64,000 nt of DNA. Source: Phytophthora colocasiae. Lineage: Eukaryota > Oomycota > Peronosporomycetes > Peronosporales > Peronosporaceae. Under the pieces are notes generated by a model. The model saw nothing but the letters and a program-made list of their open reading frames with translations, was not told the origin of the DNA and ran no database searches. The stretch is from contig JAGKQI010000004.1 in the NCBI GenBank assembly GCA_018806915.1, positions 1-64,000 of the forward strand, given 5' to 3'. A program made the translations under genes and the position numbers. This document shows, piece by piece, positions 19,099 to 29,028 of this stretch (positions are counted from its first letter, which is position 1; every line of letters begins with the position of its first letter).

Positions 19099-20882
19099 GC
19101 AATGGCAGACGCAGTTGCTGAACCATCGGTGCAAGGCGGCATGCGCGTCACAGGATCTCAGGAACAAGTTGCTGGGTCATTAAAACGGCGAGCCAAGGCG
19201 TTGGAGCAAGGTCCTGGGCAAGAGTCACAGGAGCAAGATGATGAGATCGATGCTAGGCTGGTGAAGAAGCATCGTCAAGAGCGTACGACGTGCTACTTCC
19301 AGGGATATAAGTACACGCGTGCATGGACTTCCTCAAAGAAAGTTGTATATCGTTGTTCGTCATTTCGACGCACGGAGTGCAAGGGGACTATGGAATACAA
19401 CATCTCGACAATGGGTTACTCCAATGCTCGGCCACATACATGCCAGGTCACGCAGAGTGCTTTTGGAATATCCGATGTCAACGATGAAATGAAAGCCATG
19501 GCAGACAGCTTGGCAATTGCTGACGTCGCTCGACCGGTAAGAGAAATATGGCAGGAGCTACGCAGCATCTTCTACGGTAATGGCAGCAATGTCATGGTTG
19601 GTTTGTCTGAGTCACAAGTGATTAACCGCGTGTATAGAGCAAGATCTCTTCACTATAGTGGTAATGGCAACGTGCATGGATCGGTGGAGATTCCACCACT
19701 CTCGCTAGCACTCAATGAGTCAGTGTCGTTTTTCCAATTTCACTTTGTTTCAGCAAACCGCCAAGATGTGAACAGTCCAACACGATTACTGGGGTGGGCA
19801 CATCCAGCGCTGGTGAACTTGCTTCGCTACCACAACGTGTCGCTCTTTATCGATGGTACTTTTCGTTGCGTTCCACGCAATTTTCAGCAATGTGTGGTTT
19901 TCATGGTTCACGACCGTGCTTCAGGACTGTTTGTCCCTGTGTTTTACATTTTAAGCACATCTCGCTGCGCTGACGCGTACTGGGATATGATGCACTTTGT
20001 TTTCCAAGCCACTGGCCAGCAACTAAGCCCAGGAGAAGTTGTATGCGACTTTGAATCGGCTCTAATGCAAGCAGTGCAAACTCAGTTCCGTGACGCTATT
20101 GTCTTGGGTTGTTTATTCCATTTGAAGCAAGCACTGCGGCGAGCGATGAAGAGGTATGCTATACCTGATGCCGAATGCGCTGTAGCGATGAAAAGAGGCG
20201 TTATCGACATGTTGACAGTGGCCGACCCAGATCAAGTGAACTCACATGGAATTGCTTGGGCTCGTGCAGAAATTAAGCCTCGTTGCGAGAAGCAAGGCAT
20301 CACGTATTCCAATGCGAAGTGGCAGGAGTTTTGGGCCTATTTTAAGCGAACTTGGATTGATGAATACTCAGTGGATCTTTGGAATGTACACGGTCTCGAT
20401 AACGAGCTTGTTGCACGTACGAATAACCCACTTGAGCGATTTTATCGCATTCTCAACACGCGATTCCCCACACCACATCCCTCCATGGCCACATTCGTGA
20501 GTGTAATCAAGCAACTTTCAGCCGATTATGTGCAGCAGTTGGCTGATATCCCTCGTGAACGAAGCAAACGTGTTGTGCGCGAGACCATTGAGTTACCTGC
20601 TGCCATTGATCTACCCATGGCACTCGAGAAATCGACCACAGCTGACTCGGATTCTACCTCATTGTTGGCAACTACTACTTTAGATGGTGGTACACCACAT
20701 CACTGTCAGGAAGATGCTGCTGCTGCTGCAGTACTGTAGTGATAGGACTTGATCTACTTAGCCAGTAGGTTGCTATTAATCTGCGAGTGCCCTTTGCCTG
20801 TTGCCATGACTGATGAGAATGTTCTTTTAGTGCTGATCCAAGACCAGATCCGTACTGTATCTGTTCCAAATTCAAATCTACC
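18948..20882 (+). mobile_element. Mutator-like element (MULE) with terminal inverted repeats and 8-bp target duplication
   Basis: The ends are inverted repeats: 18961-18997 and the complement of 20833-20869 agree at 34 of 37 positions, and weaker similarity extends out to GGT at both termini. The octamer TTTAGTGA occurs directly outside both ends (18940-18947 and 20883-20890). The 1935-bp element carries one intact transposase gene. It sits within the CRN module, and the CRN reading resumes in the expected frame after the right copy of the octamer. Confidence 0.8.
19102..20739 (+). CDS. MULE transposase with FLYWCH/WRKY-GCM1-type zinc finger
   Basis: This intact 545-residue ORF starts at ATG 19102, three bases after the stop of the CRN chimera. 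Residues 60-115 look like a Cys/His DNA-binding finger (TTCYFQGYKYTRAWTSS, YRCSSFRRTECKGTM, ARPHTCQV). The catalytic core has the MULE pattern: SLFIDGTFRCVP (first Asp), GEVVCDFESALMQAV (second Asp), GCLFHLKQALRRAM (the CxxH-type motif) and TNNPLERFYRILNTRF (catalytic Glu). No stop or frameshift is seen, so the element may still be able to move. Confidence 0.85.
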   Translation: MADAVAEPSVQGGMRVTGSQEQVAGSLKRRAKALEQGPGQESQEQDDEIDARLVKKHRQERTTCYFQGYKYTRAWTSSKKVVYRCSSFRRTECKGTMEYNISTMGYSNARPHTCQVTQSAFGISDVNDEMKAMADSLAIADVARPVREIWQELRSIFYGNGSNVMVGLSESQVINRVYRARSLHYSGNGNVHGSVEIPPLSLALNESVSFFQFHFVSANRQDVNSPTRLLGWAHPALVNLLRYHNVSLFIDGTFRCVPRNFQQCVVFMVHDRASGLFVPVFYILSTSRCADAYWDMMHFVFQATGQQLSPGEVVCDFESALMQAVQTQFRDAIVLGCLFHLKQALRRAMKRYAIPDAECAVAMKRGVIDMLTVADPDQVNSHGIAWARAEIKPRCEKQGITYSNAKWQEFWAYFKRTWIDEYSVDLWNVHGLDNELVARTNNPLERFYRILNTRFPTPHPSMATFVSVIKQLSADYVQQLADIPRERSKRVVRETIELPAAIDLPMALEKSTTADSDSTSLLATTTLDGGTPHHCQEDAAAAAVL

Positions 20883-20890
20883 TTTAGTGA

Positions 20891-20967
20891 AGCTCACATT
20901 GCAGGTAGGAACCATCAAGGAGGAGAAAAGTTCTATTGTGTCGGAGGAGGAGGAGGAGAATAGTTGA
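20891..20967 (+). pseudogene. Displaced tail of CRN copy 2
   Basis: Directly after the right target duplication an open frame continues the CRN reading and ends in an acidic run before the TGA at 20965-20967. It was separated from its N-terminal part by the MULE insertion. Confidence 0.5.
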
Positions 20968-20998
20968 TTAACTTTTAGCGGACAGTCGTTTTGCAGAC

Positions 20999-21970
20999 CT
21001 ATGCTACTACATTATTAACAATTCTAACATCGTGGAATCCATGTGCGTTGTCTTGGAAGATTTGGAAGCAATTCGGTACGTTCGGGCTCAAAATCCAAAC
21101 GCGTAAGTACTCGATTAAGCGCTTCGCCGTCAATATTCCAATTCGATGAGTATCGAAACAAGAACTGATAATGGCTTCGAAAGGTAGCCTGTATGTTCGG
21201 GATACTTGGCGCCACCGCTTGTGTTTCGCCGAAGTAAATGTCGTTGCCAGTCTCCACGTTGCGTGGAACACAATCGCAGTGTGTATTTTCCACAGTATTA
21301 ACAAGATATCGTGATCTTCTCTCCAGCTTCTGGCAATATCGCTGTTGGATGGGAAAAGCAGAAGCTTCCACTCCAGCGTGCTTCGAAATGCCACCCGCCA
21401 TTTACACCAAAGTATTCGCCACATTTGTGCTAGCTTTGGACAACTGAGAAAACAATGTTCCAGCGTTTCAATGGAATCACAACCATCCCGAACACAATTT
21501 TGTACTTCCGGATTGCTAATTCGCATGAAGAACAGTCTTGATCCGACAATCAGGTCTCCAAAGAATAACCTCAGCATTACATCATGAATGACAGGTACCA
21601 GACACCGTCGAAGCCAAAATATCTGAGTGAGCGTTTGACGCACGCGTCCTCGGGGGCATCCAAGTTGTATGGTGGGATGTTGCTGTAATTCTTCATCTAT
21701 TGTGTCGGAGTACAGGGAGATTGGCCGTCTTCTAAAGGCATGGAAAGAGGTTGTGAGAAAAACGTAAGGGAAGGATGCCATTCGTGTCGCAATGTGTCGT
21801 GTCGCGCTTGCGAGATGTGCTTGCTGTCTTGCCCTTAGTGATGCTTGACCTTGAGTCTTGTCTAGCTGCTTGCTAGGAGGCAAATTGAAGACTGAATTAA
21901 ATGCAAAATGTGAACTACGACTTCCTGCTCTGCTATCAGCTCTCTTGTGAAACCAATGCAACGGACGCAC
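20999..21970 (-). pseudogene. LINE-type reverse transcriptase C-terminal fragment (zf-RVT region)
   Basis: A 323-codon minus-strand frame contains the zf-RVT signature after a LINE reverse transcriptase (LRLFFGDLIVGSRLFFMR, NCVRDGCDSIETLEHCFLSC, then a Trp-rich helix). The polymerase core is absent, so this is a 5'-truncated insertion, the usual fate of LINEs. An ATG is present at the start of the frame, but it is unlikely to be a functional gene. Confidence 0.65.
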
Positions 21971-22315
21971 CCACTCGCATCCATGCGATCGAGGACGGGC
22001 GCGCGCCTCTGCTTAATCCTTGTGCCCTGAGCGCCAGCAACGGACGGTAATCTCCGTTACACTTCCTCCCTTAGAAGCGCTGTTGCTCGTGTAGCAGGAA
22101 GCGTGTCGATGTATTGTCGAATCAGCTCAATGACTTGAGTCAAATTGCTCGACGGTTCCCATGTGAAGTGTCGAGCCACTTCACCTTAAACACGAATTTA
22201 ATAATACCTTCAGAGTTGTGGGTGCAATTGAAAACAGTTTGACATCAACAGATTTGGATGCAAAGCATGCTTTATGATTGAGTAAACTATTGAAGAGCCG
22301 GTCTTCTACGAAAGA

Positions 22316-22997
22316 TCTACACCTTTGCCCGTCCAATCTGGGAATAGCCTCAAGCAAAGTGGTACCGTCATATTTACCTTATCGCAAATATCACACTACT
22401 ACTCGCTAAACATCAATGAATCAGGGAATGCTTGCATCCAAGGCGAACCGACACAACGTGTCTGGTTTGTGCATCGCCTACGCGCCGTACACCATGTCTT
22501 TCATCACCTCCGCCGCGTTCACTGCGTCACGGGCGTGAAGCTCCATCTTGGTGACCAACGTTGGCGTGACGAACTTCATGCTGGCATGAGCAGCTCGCTC
22601 CAGGAAGCGCATCGTGCGCTCCTTGATGGTCAGGGGTTGCCATCCTCGTCCACCATGTTACTGCGGTCACAAATCTCGGCACGATCCAAAGCCAAACGCT
22701 CTTTAATGTGAGCCTTCAGCACCGAGAAGCAATTCTCGATAGGGTTGCACATTGGTGAATACGGGGCGAGGCGTAGCAAAACGAGATCATTCAGGCGCGA
22801 AGGCGGGCTCCTTCGCGCGTGGCAAGCAGGCAGCAAGTTTTGACCGGCAGCTCATCACCTTGGAGTCCCTGCTTGACTGCAACTATTCTCAGGTTCAATG
22901 CTGATTACCAACTTCAATGTGATATTTGCGATAAGGTAAATATGACGGTACCACTTTGCTTGAGGCTATTCCCAGATTGGACGGGCAAAGGTGTAGA
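22316..22997. mobile_element. Tc1/mariner-like element with 79-bp perfect terminal inverted repeats
   Basis: Bases 22316-22394 and the reverse complement of 22919-22997 are identical over all 79 positions (outer end TCTACACCTTTGCCCGTCC). The 682-bp element is too short for a full transposase and contains only a transposase 3' fragment on the minus strand. Perfect termini suggest recent movement, presumably with enzyme supplied by another copy. Confidence 0.75.
22650..22836 (-). pseudogene. DDE superfamily (Tc1/IS630-type) transposase C-terminal fragment
   Basis: The minus-strand frame includes LVLLRLAPYSPMCNPIENCF and SVLKAHIKERLAL, the typical block around the last catalytic residue of Tc1/IS630-like transposases (PPYSPxxNPIEN). 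The N-terminal DNA-binding domain and first Asp are absent. Confidence 0.7.
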
Positions 22998-23208
22998 ATA
23001 AACGATTTACTCAACCACCGCCGCGCGACTCAATGCCTGATCTGTGCTCACGCACCTAGTGCAGACATCGGGTCATTTCGGAATCTGCTCCATCGTTAGC
23101 AAGTCACATGGCACCCGCCCGAAACGCAAGAGGTGGCGTCCCCCCAGCCACCCTCGCAAGTTATTGAACCGCAAGCTGTCGCGGGGAGTTGCTACATTAC
23201 GCCAAATC

Positions 23209-23640
23209 AATAACGCACGTGAAGAAGAGCGCTCCTGTGTACGCCTGCTACCCCAGGATGATTCTGATGATGTACTCGATTCCCCGTCGCCGGTGTATCA
23301 CTCCTTCTTAAACTCGGATCCTGATAGCATCATGACTATGACTAATTTTGCTCCAGCGGAGTTTGAGCAGCTGTGGTCACGTGTGCGTGACCACTTAGCG
23401 GTGAATTGGAACACGGGGCGTGGCCGATAGAGCGCGTATCAAAGCGAAGATGTTCTGTTCATGATGCTGACTGTACTAAAGAACTGTAGCAAATGGGACG
23501 TCGTGGCCGCAGTGTTTCGTGTACAAACTGCTTTATTCCAGAATATGATCACTAAGTACACGTGCGTACTTTCATCTTTCTTCCTGCTTTTCGTACTGCC
23601 GTCGTCGTGGCCTTCACCAAAGCACACCACCGGTCTACCC
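23209..23640 (+). pseudogene. Harbinger/PIF-type transposase N-terminal fragment with in-frame TAG
   Basis: The frame reads TNFAPAEFEQLWSRVRDHLA and WNTGRGR, stops at a TAG (23428-23430), and continues in the same frame with SEDVLFMMLTVLKNCSKWD and VVAAVFRVQTALFQNMITKY before a TGA near 23641. The pattern matches the N-terminal region of the DDE_Tnp_4/HARBI1-like transposases common in Phytophthora. The catalytic core is missing. It lies inside the degenerate Gypsy-D. Confidence 0.6.
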
Positions 23641-23925
23641 TGACAGCTCGTCATCTGATGAGACTGTGCTATCTCTTCCTGGACTCCGCGGTCGCGTAAT
23701 TAGCACTTCTGATCGTCTCTTTTGCTGCGACCGAATAACTGCTTGTATGCCAGATCTTTTACGAAACCAGCGGCTCATTTCCTTACGTCAATGCACTTTC
23801 TAATTTGATTCTCCCACTGATTTAGTGCAACATATCTAAATGAAGACCTTATACACAAGGAAAGCATTCGATATCTGCTAGTCAGCTGAGTGTTAGAGAA
23901 TTCTGTCACAAACTGGCTTGAAGAT

Positions 23926-24516
23926 CTAATCGTGACTTCCGACTGTCCATCCGTTGACGGTCGGAAGGCGGAGCTCAATTGCAGGTGAATCTCCTGAAGC
24001 TGCATGATCTGTTGCCACAGCCTCGAAGTGAACTTTTATCGCGGTCAGACACAATCGATTCAGGGATCCCGTGTAGACGCTGGTGGAACTCGCAGAATAG
24101 CCGAGCTGTGTCCTCCGCCGTCGCATCCGTTCGGGAAGCCACGAAGTGACCACGCTTCGTAAGGCGATCGACAATGACGATCACTGCGTCGTGACCGGAA
24201 GCTGTCAGCGGGAGCTGGGTATACTGATATCCGTCCAGCGATTGGCAGGTATCTCCAGAGGATGTAGGAGACCAGCGGGCTTGCCTCGGATATACTTATC
24301 CCGCTGGCAGAGCTCGTAAGATGAAACGTAGCGCTACACTGATTCAGCCATACCACGCCAGTAGTATTTTTCTAGTAGGAGTAGAAGTGTCTTCGCCTGG
24401 CCGGAATGTCCTCGCGCGGGGGAATCGTGCTCCTCGTAGAGGATTAAGTTGCGCAGTTCCGGTATGTCGGGGATACACAATCGCCGAGGTGCACCAGAGC
24501 GCACTTGGAAATACAA
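23926..24516 (-). pseudogene. Gypsy-D integrase fragments
   Basis: Overlapping broken frames carry the HHCC finger (EEHDSPARGHSGQAKTLLLL), the first catalytic Asp region (VIVDRLTKRGHFVASR), the second (GIPESIVSDRDKSS) and the Glu motif (SAFRPSTDGQSE). At least two frameshifts separate them. Confidence 0.7.
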
Positions 24517-24852
24517 CAGACCGTCTGCTATGGAGAAGCGTCGAAGTCGCCGCGATCCAGTGTCGTTGTCGACGAGGAGGTCCGTCAGGATTGGGCCGAA
24601 GACAGCGTCCTTGTTGTAGTGCTGCCTGCAGATCTCCAGGACGTCGACCGAATGGGACGTCTGTATCGCAAACAGACTTGCCTCCTCGGTGTCCGCGTCG
24701 GTGGAGGTAAGCTGGAGGAGAAGTTCTGAAAGGCTGATTGCACGGCTCGTGCCATCGGACCAGTCCGGCCGCCTGGAGACGCTGTCGGCGATGGTATTTG
24801 TACTGCAGGCAACCCACTTAAAGCGAGGTTGGAAAAGCTCCAGCTCGTTTAA

Positions 24853-25662
24853 TCATCGGGCCAGGCGTTGCGAGCACGTCTGCTGCTGCAACAACGACTC
24901 AATTGTGCGGTGATCCGTGTTGAGATAGTACGGCTTGTCCAGTAGGTACACCTTCCAGGTGCGCATTGCGTGCAGTGCGGCTAGGAGATCCTTTTCACGT
25001 GTAGGGTATATGAGCTCCGCTCGTGAGAGCTTTCTACCTCCATACGCGATGATACGTTCCGCTCCCTTATCATCGTACTGGAATAAGTATCCGCCGACAG
25101 CAAAATCAGAGGCGTCCACGCTCACGTGGAATGGCTTATCGAAATCCGCATGGGCGAGAGTCGGAGTAGAGGACAGCTTACGTTTGAGTGCCTCAAACGC
25201 GTGCTCCTGCTCCGGCAGAAAGGAAACCGGGTCCTTGTTCTTCACAAGCTCGGTCAACACCGCGACGTGCTCAGCGAAGCCATCACAGAATCGGCTCACG
25301 TACACGCATGTACCGATAAACGACTGCAACTCGCGCTTCGTCTGGGGCAGTGGCCAGTCCCGGATGACTACAGCCTTTGCTGGATCGATCTTCACGCCCT
25401 CCATCCCAACAATATCACCCAAGCACGGAATTTCGCGGGCGCAAAACACGCATTTCTCAATCTTGACGTACAACTGCTGCTCCGCGCAGCGTGTAAGTAC
25501 CTTCTTGAGCGCGGCCATGTGCTCCTCGACCGAGTCCGACGGGGTGAAGATGTTGGAATTCAGGTCCATGTACTCCAGGTTGAACTCGTTGCTGAGAACA
25601 GGAGTGCAAATCAGACCGGTGTGCGAGAGGAGGCGCGAGACAAGCGGAATACTGGGATACAA
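24853..25662 (-). pseudogene. Gypsy-D reverse transcriptase C-terminus and RNase H
   Basis: One frame of 269 codons. The polymerase YxDD box is degraded (EYMDLNSNIFTPSDSVEEHM). The thumb follows (KIEKCVFCAREIPCLGDIVG), then the RNase H domain (FHVSVDASDFAVGGYLFQYD, YLNTDHRTIESLL) with its first Asp and the TDH motif retained. Palm motifs upstream of the active site are missing. Confidence 0.8.
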
Positions 25663-25771
25663 AATCTGGGAGTAGTGAGAGCTCGTGCCAGGACTCTAAG
25701 CGTTTTAATTTAGTTTTTCCTTTTTGCGTGTAACGAGCAAGTCGTCTTCGGATCAAGAGTGATTCACTAAA

Positions 25772-25784
25772 GGGTTATGAGCCC
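25772..25784 (+). other. Copia primer-binding site matching the initiator tRNA-Met anticodon arm
   Basis: GGGTTATGAGCCC is the complement of the anticodon stem-loop GGGCTCATAACCC conserved in eukaryotic initiator tRNA-Met, rather than of a tRNA 3' end. Drosophila copia primes from an internal half of this tRNA, so the same half-tRNA priming is likely here. The site is 43 nt before the gag ATG. Confidence 0.65.
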
Positions 25785-25826
25785 AACTCACGGACTACTT
25801 CTGCAGTGCACTCGGAACGATTTAAG

Positions 25827-26630
25827 ATGGCGGAGCCGCTCAAGTACAACAACGAGGGCGTTCCCAAGAACTGGGACGGGAAGGACTGGCAGACGTACAA
25901 GTGGGCCATGGAGGCGGTTCTGACAGAGAAGAAGCTGATGCCGATTGCGGACGGCACGATCAAGCGTGAAGACTTGGGTACATATGATGGCAAGGAGCAG
26001 TTCGATGACCAGCAGAATCAAATCCGGCGCATGGTGGGTACGTCGGTACTGCCAGACATCTTGCAGCAGATTCGGGACAAGAAGACAGGATCGGGAATGT
26101 GGGCAGCTTTGATTGACTTGTTCGAGAATAAGACAAACAAGACGGTAAAGGTCCACAGTATTCGTCGCCTGGTGAATTAACTTTAGGCTATGAAGTTATC
26201 CCCAGGGAGTGATGCGAATCTGCATTTGTGCAAGATGTTCAATATTCGAACGGAGTTGGCGACTTTGCAGTACATCGTCAGTGACATTGACATGGTGGAG
26301 ATGCTGTTGGAGAGTCTTCCCAACCAGGCAGAGTTCGAAAGCCTAAAGGCATCTGTGCGTTACTCTGCTACGCCAGATGAGTTCACACCCAGAAAAGTCC
26401 GTGAAATGATTCGCGCCGCTGCTGCTCGTCAAATGGAGTTTCACAGCAGGAATAGTGGAGGTTATCGCGGGGGTAACAAGAACGGAGGCAAGGGAGGTGA
26501 CAAGGGCAAGAATGAAGGTCAGGACAAGCAAGAAGACACGAAAGCGTCTAAGAAGGCTAGAAAGTGTTTTTGTTTGCGGGAGTACGGAGCATATCAAGCC
26601 GAACTGTCCTGTGAAAGCCGAGAAGGATAA
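25827..26630 (+). pseudogene. Copia gag, broken
   Basis: ATG 25827 opens MAEPLKYNNEGVPKNWDGKD, the usual Copia gag N-terminus (WQTYKWAMEAVL). A TAA ends this frame at 26180. The UBN2-type gag region continues from about 26190 (DANLHLCKMFNIRTELATL, DIDMVEMLLESLPNQAEF) into a Gly/Lys-rich segment. The zinc knuckle (FVCGSTEHIKPNCPV) is in another frame at about 26570. At least two frame changes make the gene inactive. Confidence 0.75.
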
Positions 26631-26639
26631 GAAGAAAGC

Positions 26640-27222
26640 AGAGGCTGATGACGCTGAAGAGAAACGTAAGGCGCGTTCGCATGTGACGATTCTCGTCGGT
26701 GGTGGTTCCAGTCCAGAGCCTGAGCATGAAGAGAATATTCGTGTGGGGGTGGATGCACACGGTGGTCGAGATACCAGTGTACATGAGGGCGAGGACGACA
26801 CTGCTGATGGAGGATGGTGGTTTTTCGATACTGCATCGAATGTTCACGTGACTGGGAGACGTTCCTACTTTGCAACTTCAGTGAAGACATTGATCATGCA
26901 CGGGGTATTCGTGGACTTACAGATGCGCTTCGAGCTCAAGTAACGGGCGTCGGCACTGTAGTGTTGTCAACACTGGTCAATGGTGTACAGACGGTATTGC
27001 GTCTCAATGATGTGTTCTACGTTCCAGGAGCAGACTGTAGTTTGTTATCGCCTGGCTTAGCTGCTGAACAAGGTCTGGACTTTGACTATGAGCGTGAAAC
27101 ACTGAACTTCTTTATCATGGAAGAAGGTAAAACGATAGCAATTGCTACACCGCAAGATGCAACGTGGGGATTCTACGCATCGGATCTTTCGGACAGTCCA
27201 ATTGAAAGACCACCAGCTAGAG
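26640..27222 (+). pseudogene. Copia protease region, broken
   Basis: One frame carries WWFFDTASNVHVTGRRSYF, the Copia aspartic protease motif with the acid in DTAS. The frame then changes near 26900 and continues with LNDVFYVPGADCSLLSPGLA. The reading is cut by Gypsy-B at 27222 and resumes at 49141. Confidence 0.75.
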
Positions 27223-27290
27223 TGTAACGGGGTTACATTGAAGAGTGACTTTAGTCACTCTTCCGAAGTGGATACATTTGGTGTGTCACA
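27223..27290 (+). repeat. Gypsy-B 5' LTR (68 bp)
   Basis: Begins TGTAACGG directly after TAGAG and ends TGTCACA directly before the leader. It contains two stem-loops (TGTAAC/GTTACA and AAGAGTGAC/GTCACTCTT). It is identical to the 3' copy at all 68 positions. Confidence 0.85.
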
Positions 27291-27652
27291 CATAATGGTG
27301 ACACGTGGCAGATGGCTCCACAGCCACCTATCACCTTCTATATAGGTTACACTATAGATATCTTTTAGTTTGTATTGCAGGCCAAGCTAACAAGTATCTA
27401 TAATATATTCAGTCTTAAATCTACCTAATCTTTAGTTAGTCTCCCCAAGTCTTTGGGGACCGAGTGAACTGCCGTTCACTAGGAGTTTGTATACTCCAAG
27501 CCTTCCTCTGTGTGAAGTGCTGTGTGACCCCCGTCACACTTGGTAGCACTTGTAGCGGGTAGATTGATTACCTGAATCCTCTGTGGCCAGAAGTAGTTGG
27601 CCAAAGTGAGTTTCCTCACTTGACCGACTCTCAGTTTGAGTCGGTCCGGAAG
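27291..27652 (+). other. Gypsy-B 5' leader made of successive hairpins
   Basis: No gene is visible. The leader holds a run of short perfect inverted repeats, among them CCCCAAGTCTTTGGGG, GTGAACTGCCGTTCAC, GGAGTTTGTATACTCC, the pair GTGTGAC/GTCACAC at 27522-27539, GTGAGTTTCCTCAC and the pair CGACTC/GAGTCG. Such a structured leader could serve translation or packaging. Confidence 0.6.
27296..27308 (+). other. Gypsy-B candidate primer-binding site
   Basis: TGGTGACACGTGG begins 5 nt after the 5' LTR with the TGG expected for a tRNA 3'-CCA primer. I cannot assign the tRNA from sequence alone. Confidence 0.5.
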
Positions 27653-27718
27653 ATGGCGGGAATCTTTGGGATGGATGCCTTCCGAAGCTTGGCGGCGGCG
27701 ACGTTCGACATGTACGAA
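27653..27718 (+). pseudogene. Gypsy-B gag start, cut by Gypsy-A
   Basis: ATG 27653 opens a frame (MAGIFGMDAFRSLAAATF) that runs exactly to the Gypsy-A insertion at codon 22. The same frame continues after Gypsy-A at 41644, so Gypsy-A sits inside gag. Confidence 0.6.
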
Positions 27719-29028
27719 TGTGGTGATACGAACGAGAATTTTTCCCGGAGAGGCGATATCAGCCACGAACCCGAATAGAGTCAGAACGAGCGACAGGGGG
27801 GACCTGTGATCCCCAGATCTGAGTCGAATCAGACGAAGATACGATGGGTCCCGCCGGGGAACAGGCAACAGAGACACCGGCGGAGGAGCAAGTGGAGCAG
27901 TGTTCGTGGGTGATCCGAGTCCTACCGGAGGAAGAATGGAGAGATCGAGGATGTTCTCGCGCGATCAGCGATGATGGGGTCCCAAGTGAGCACGATTGGC
28001 TCACCCCGGCGCCCCGAAGTCTTTTAACAGCTTGATCCTGCTTCCCCGGGCAGCGACGAAGTGGGATCACGCAGTGATCCTCTCCCGTTTAAGTACGAGA
28101 TCAGCTCCGGACCAAGTTCAGCCCCAGGCGCGACGCAGACTCTTCTGGTGGCCTGATCCGGATTCCCCGGACGACTACCAAGCGGGATCAGACAGCGATC
28201 AAGTCCCGATCAAGTGCGAGATCAAGTCCCTGTTAAGTACGAGATCAAGCTTCGGTTAAGTACGAGATCAAGCTTCGGTTAAGTACGGAATCGGCTCAAG
28301 ATCAGGGTTAGGGGAACCAAGCTAGAGATCAGCTATGTAGCCAGTGTCATGTGATCGTAGGATAGCAAATCAGGATGGGATTAGTAGGCATAGGAATAAC
28401 CATAAACAGAATCGAATTTGCCCTGAACCACTCAAGTGTCTTCGCTACGCCTGAAACCGGGAACTACATTAGCCCTACAAGCGTCAAGAAGGTAAGGATA
28501 CGTGACCTAGTATAGCGGTTAAGTCTGGATAATATATTGGCCAGCTTTGCCCTATCTAGTGAACTATCCTTAAGTGCATACATCGGATCGGAAGGAATTG
28601 GTTGTTTAGCCTAAAGATCCGGTCGAATCTCACCCCCTCAAGACCCCCGCTAAAGGAAGCGGCAAGCAACGGAAAGGAAGGGACCAGATCCCGAACATTG
28701 GACTATTGGAAGACCTGGATCAAGTACCAGGCACCCGGATCAAGGCTCGATAACTCGCCTACGACCCGGATCAACCCCTCTGAGGTAGAGTGAAGTATTC
28801 CCACGCTATCTCACACCCCTGCGTCACTCAAGACATTCTTCTCGTCCCAAGACATCTTCAGAAGTCACCTGGAAGAGCGTAACCCGCCTACCGACGGGTA
28901 CACAAGGTGAACACTACACGCAGCAAGATCACGGATCATCGGGGGACCCCCTCCGTTAGTCGGTGTCTGGGCGCAAGTGGCGATCGAGACCTGCCTTAAC
29001 GAGATTTTGGCAGATCCGCTCCACCACA
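27719..29028 (+). repeat. Gypsy-A 5' LTR (1310 bp)
   Basis: Bounded by TGTGGTGA and TCCACCACA, preceded by CGAA. It contains two full copies of a 23-bp tandem unit. No gene is seen in it; the short open frames at 27844-28259 also occur in the other LTR and have no known domain. Confidence 0.9.
28232..28277 (+). repeat. 23-bp tandem repeat in Gypsy-A 5' LTR, two copies
   Basis: The unit starts GTTAAGTACGAGATCAAGC and ends TTCG. Related half-units (GATCAAGTCCC, GTGCGAGATCAAG) precede it. Confidence 0.85.

Larger units (their letters stand above)
22064..25662 (-). mobile_element. Degenerate Gypsy element (Gypsy-D), minus strand, interrupted
   Basis: Reading the minus strand from 25662 downwards gives reverse transcriptase end and RNase H (25662-24853), zinc-binding and integrase core (24516-23926), and near 22190-22057 a chromodomain-type end (FTWEPSSNLTQVIELIRQY) that stops just inside an LTR-like start (TGTAACGGAG on the minus strand, from 22061). 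A purine tract GGGAGGAAG precedes that start. The parts are in the order of one Gypsy pol gene. The interval between integrase and chromodomain holds a Harbinger fragment and a Tc1-like element. Frames are broken many times. Confidence 0.6.
25690..27222 (+). mobile_element. Copia retrotransposon, left part (5' LTR remnant, gag, protease)
   Basis: A primer-site-like sequence at 25772, gag from 25827 and a Copia-type protease up to 27222 are followed by the 68-bp LTR of Gypsy-B. The Copia reading resumes at 49141 with the pre-integrase region, and the 5-bp sequence TAGAG is repeated at both junctions (27218-27222 and 49136-49140). At most about 80 bp of 5' LTR remain before the primer site, next to the end of Gypsy-D. 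Confidence 0.8.

Noticed and set aside
21238..21587. Plus-strand frames within 21.0-22.0 kb
   Set aside because: They are the reverse of the LINE fragment, whose zf-RVT motif fixes the minus strand as coding.
27844..28259. Short open frames in the Gypsy-A LTR, present twice in the window
   Set aside because: They occur in both LTRs because the LTRs are copies; no domain and no sign of coding bias beyond GATC content.
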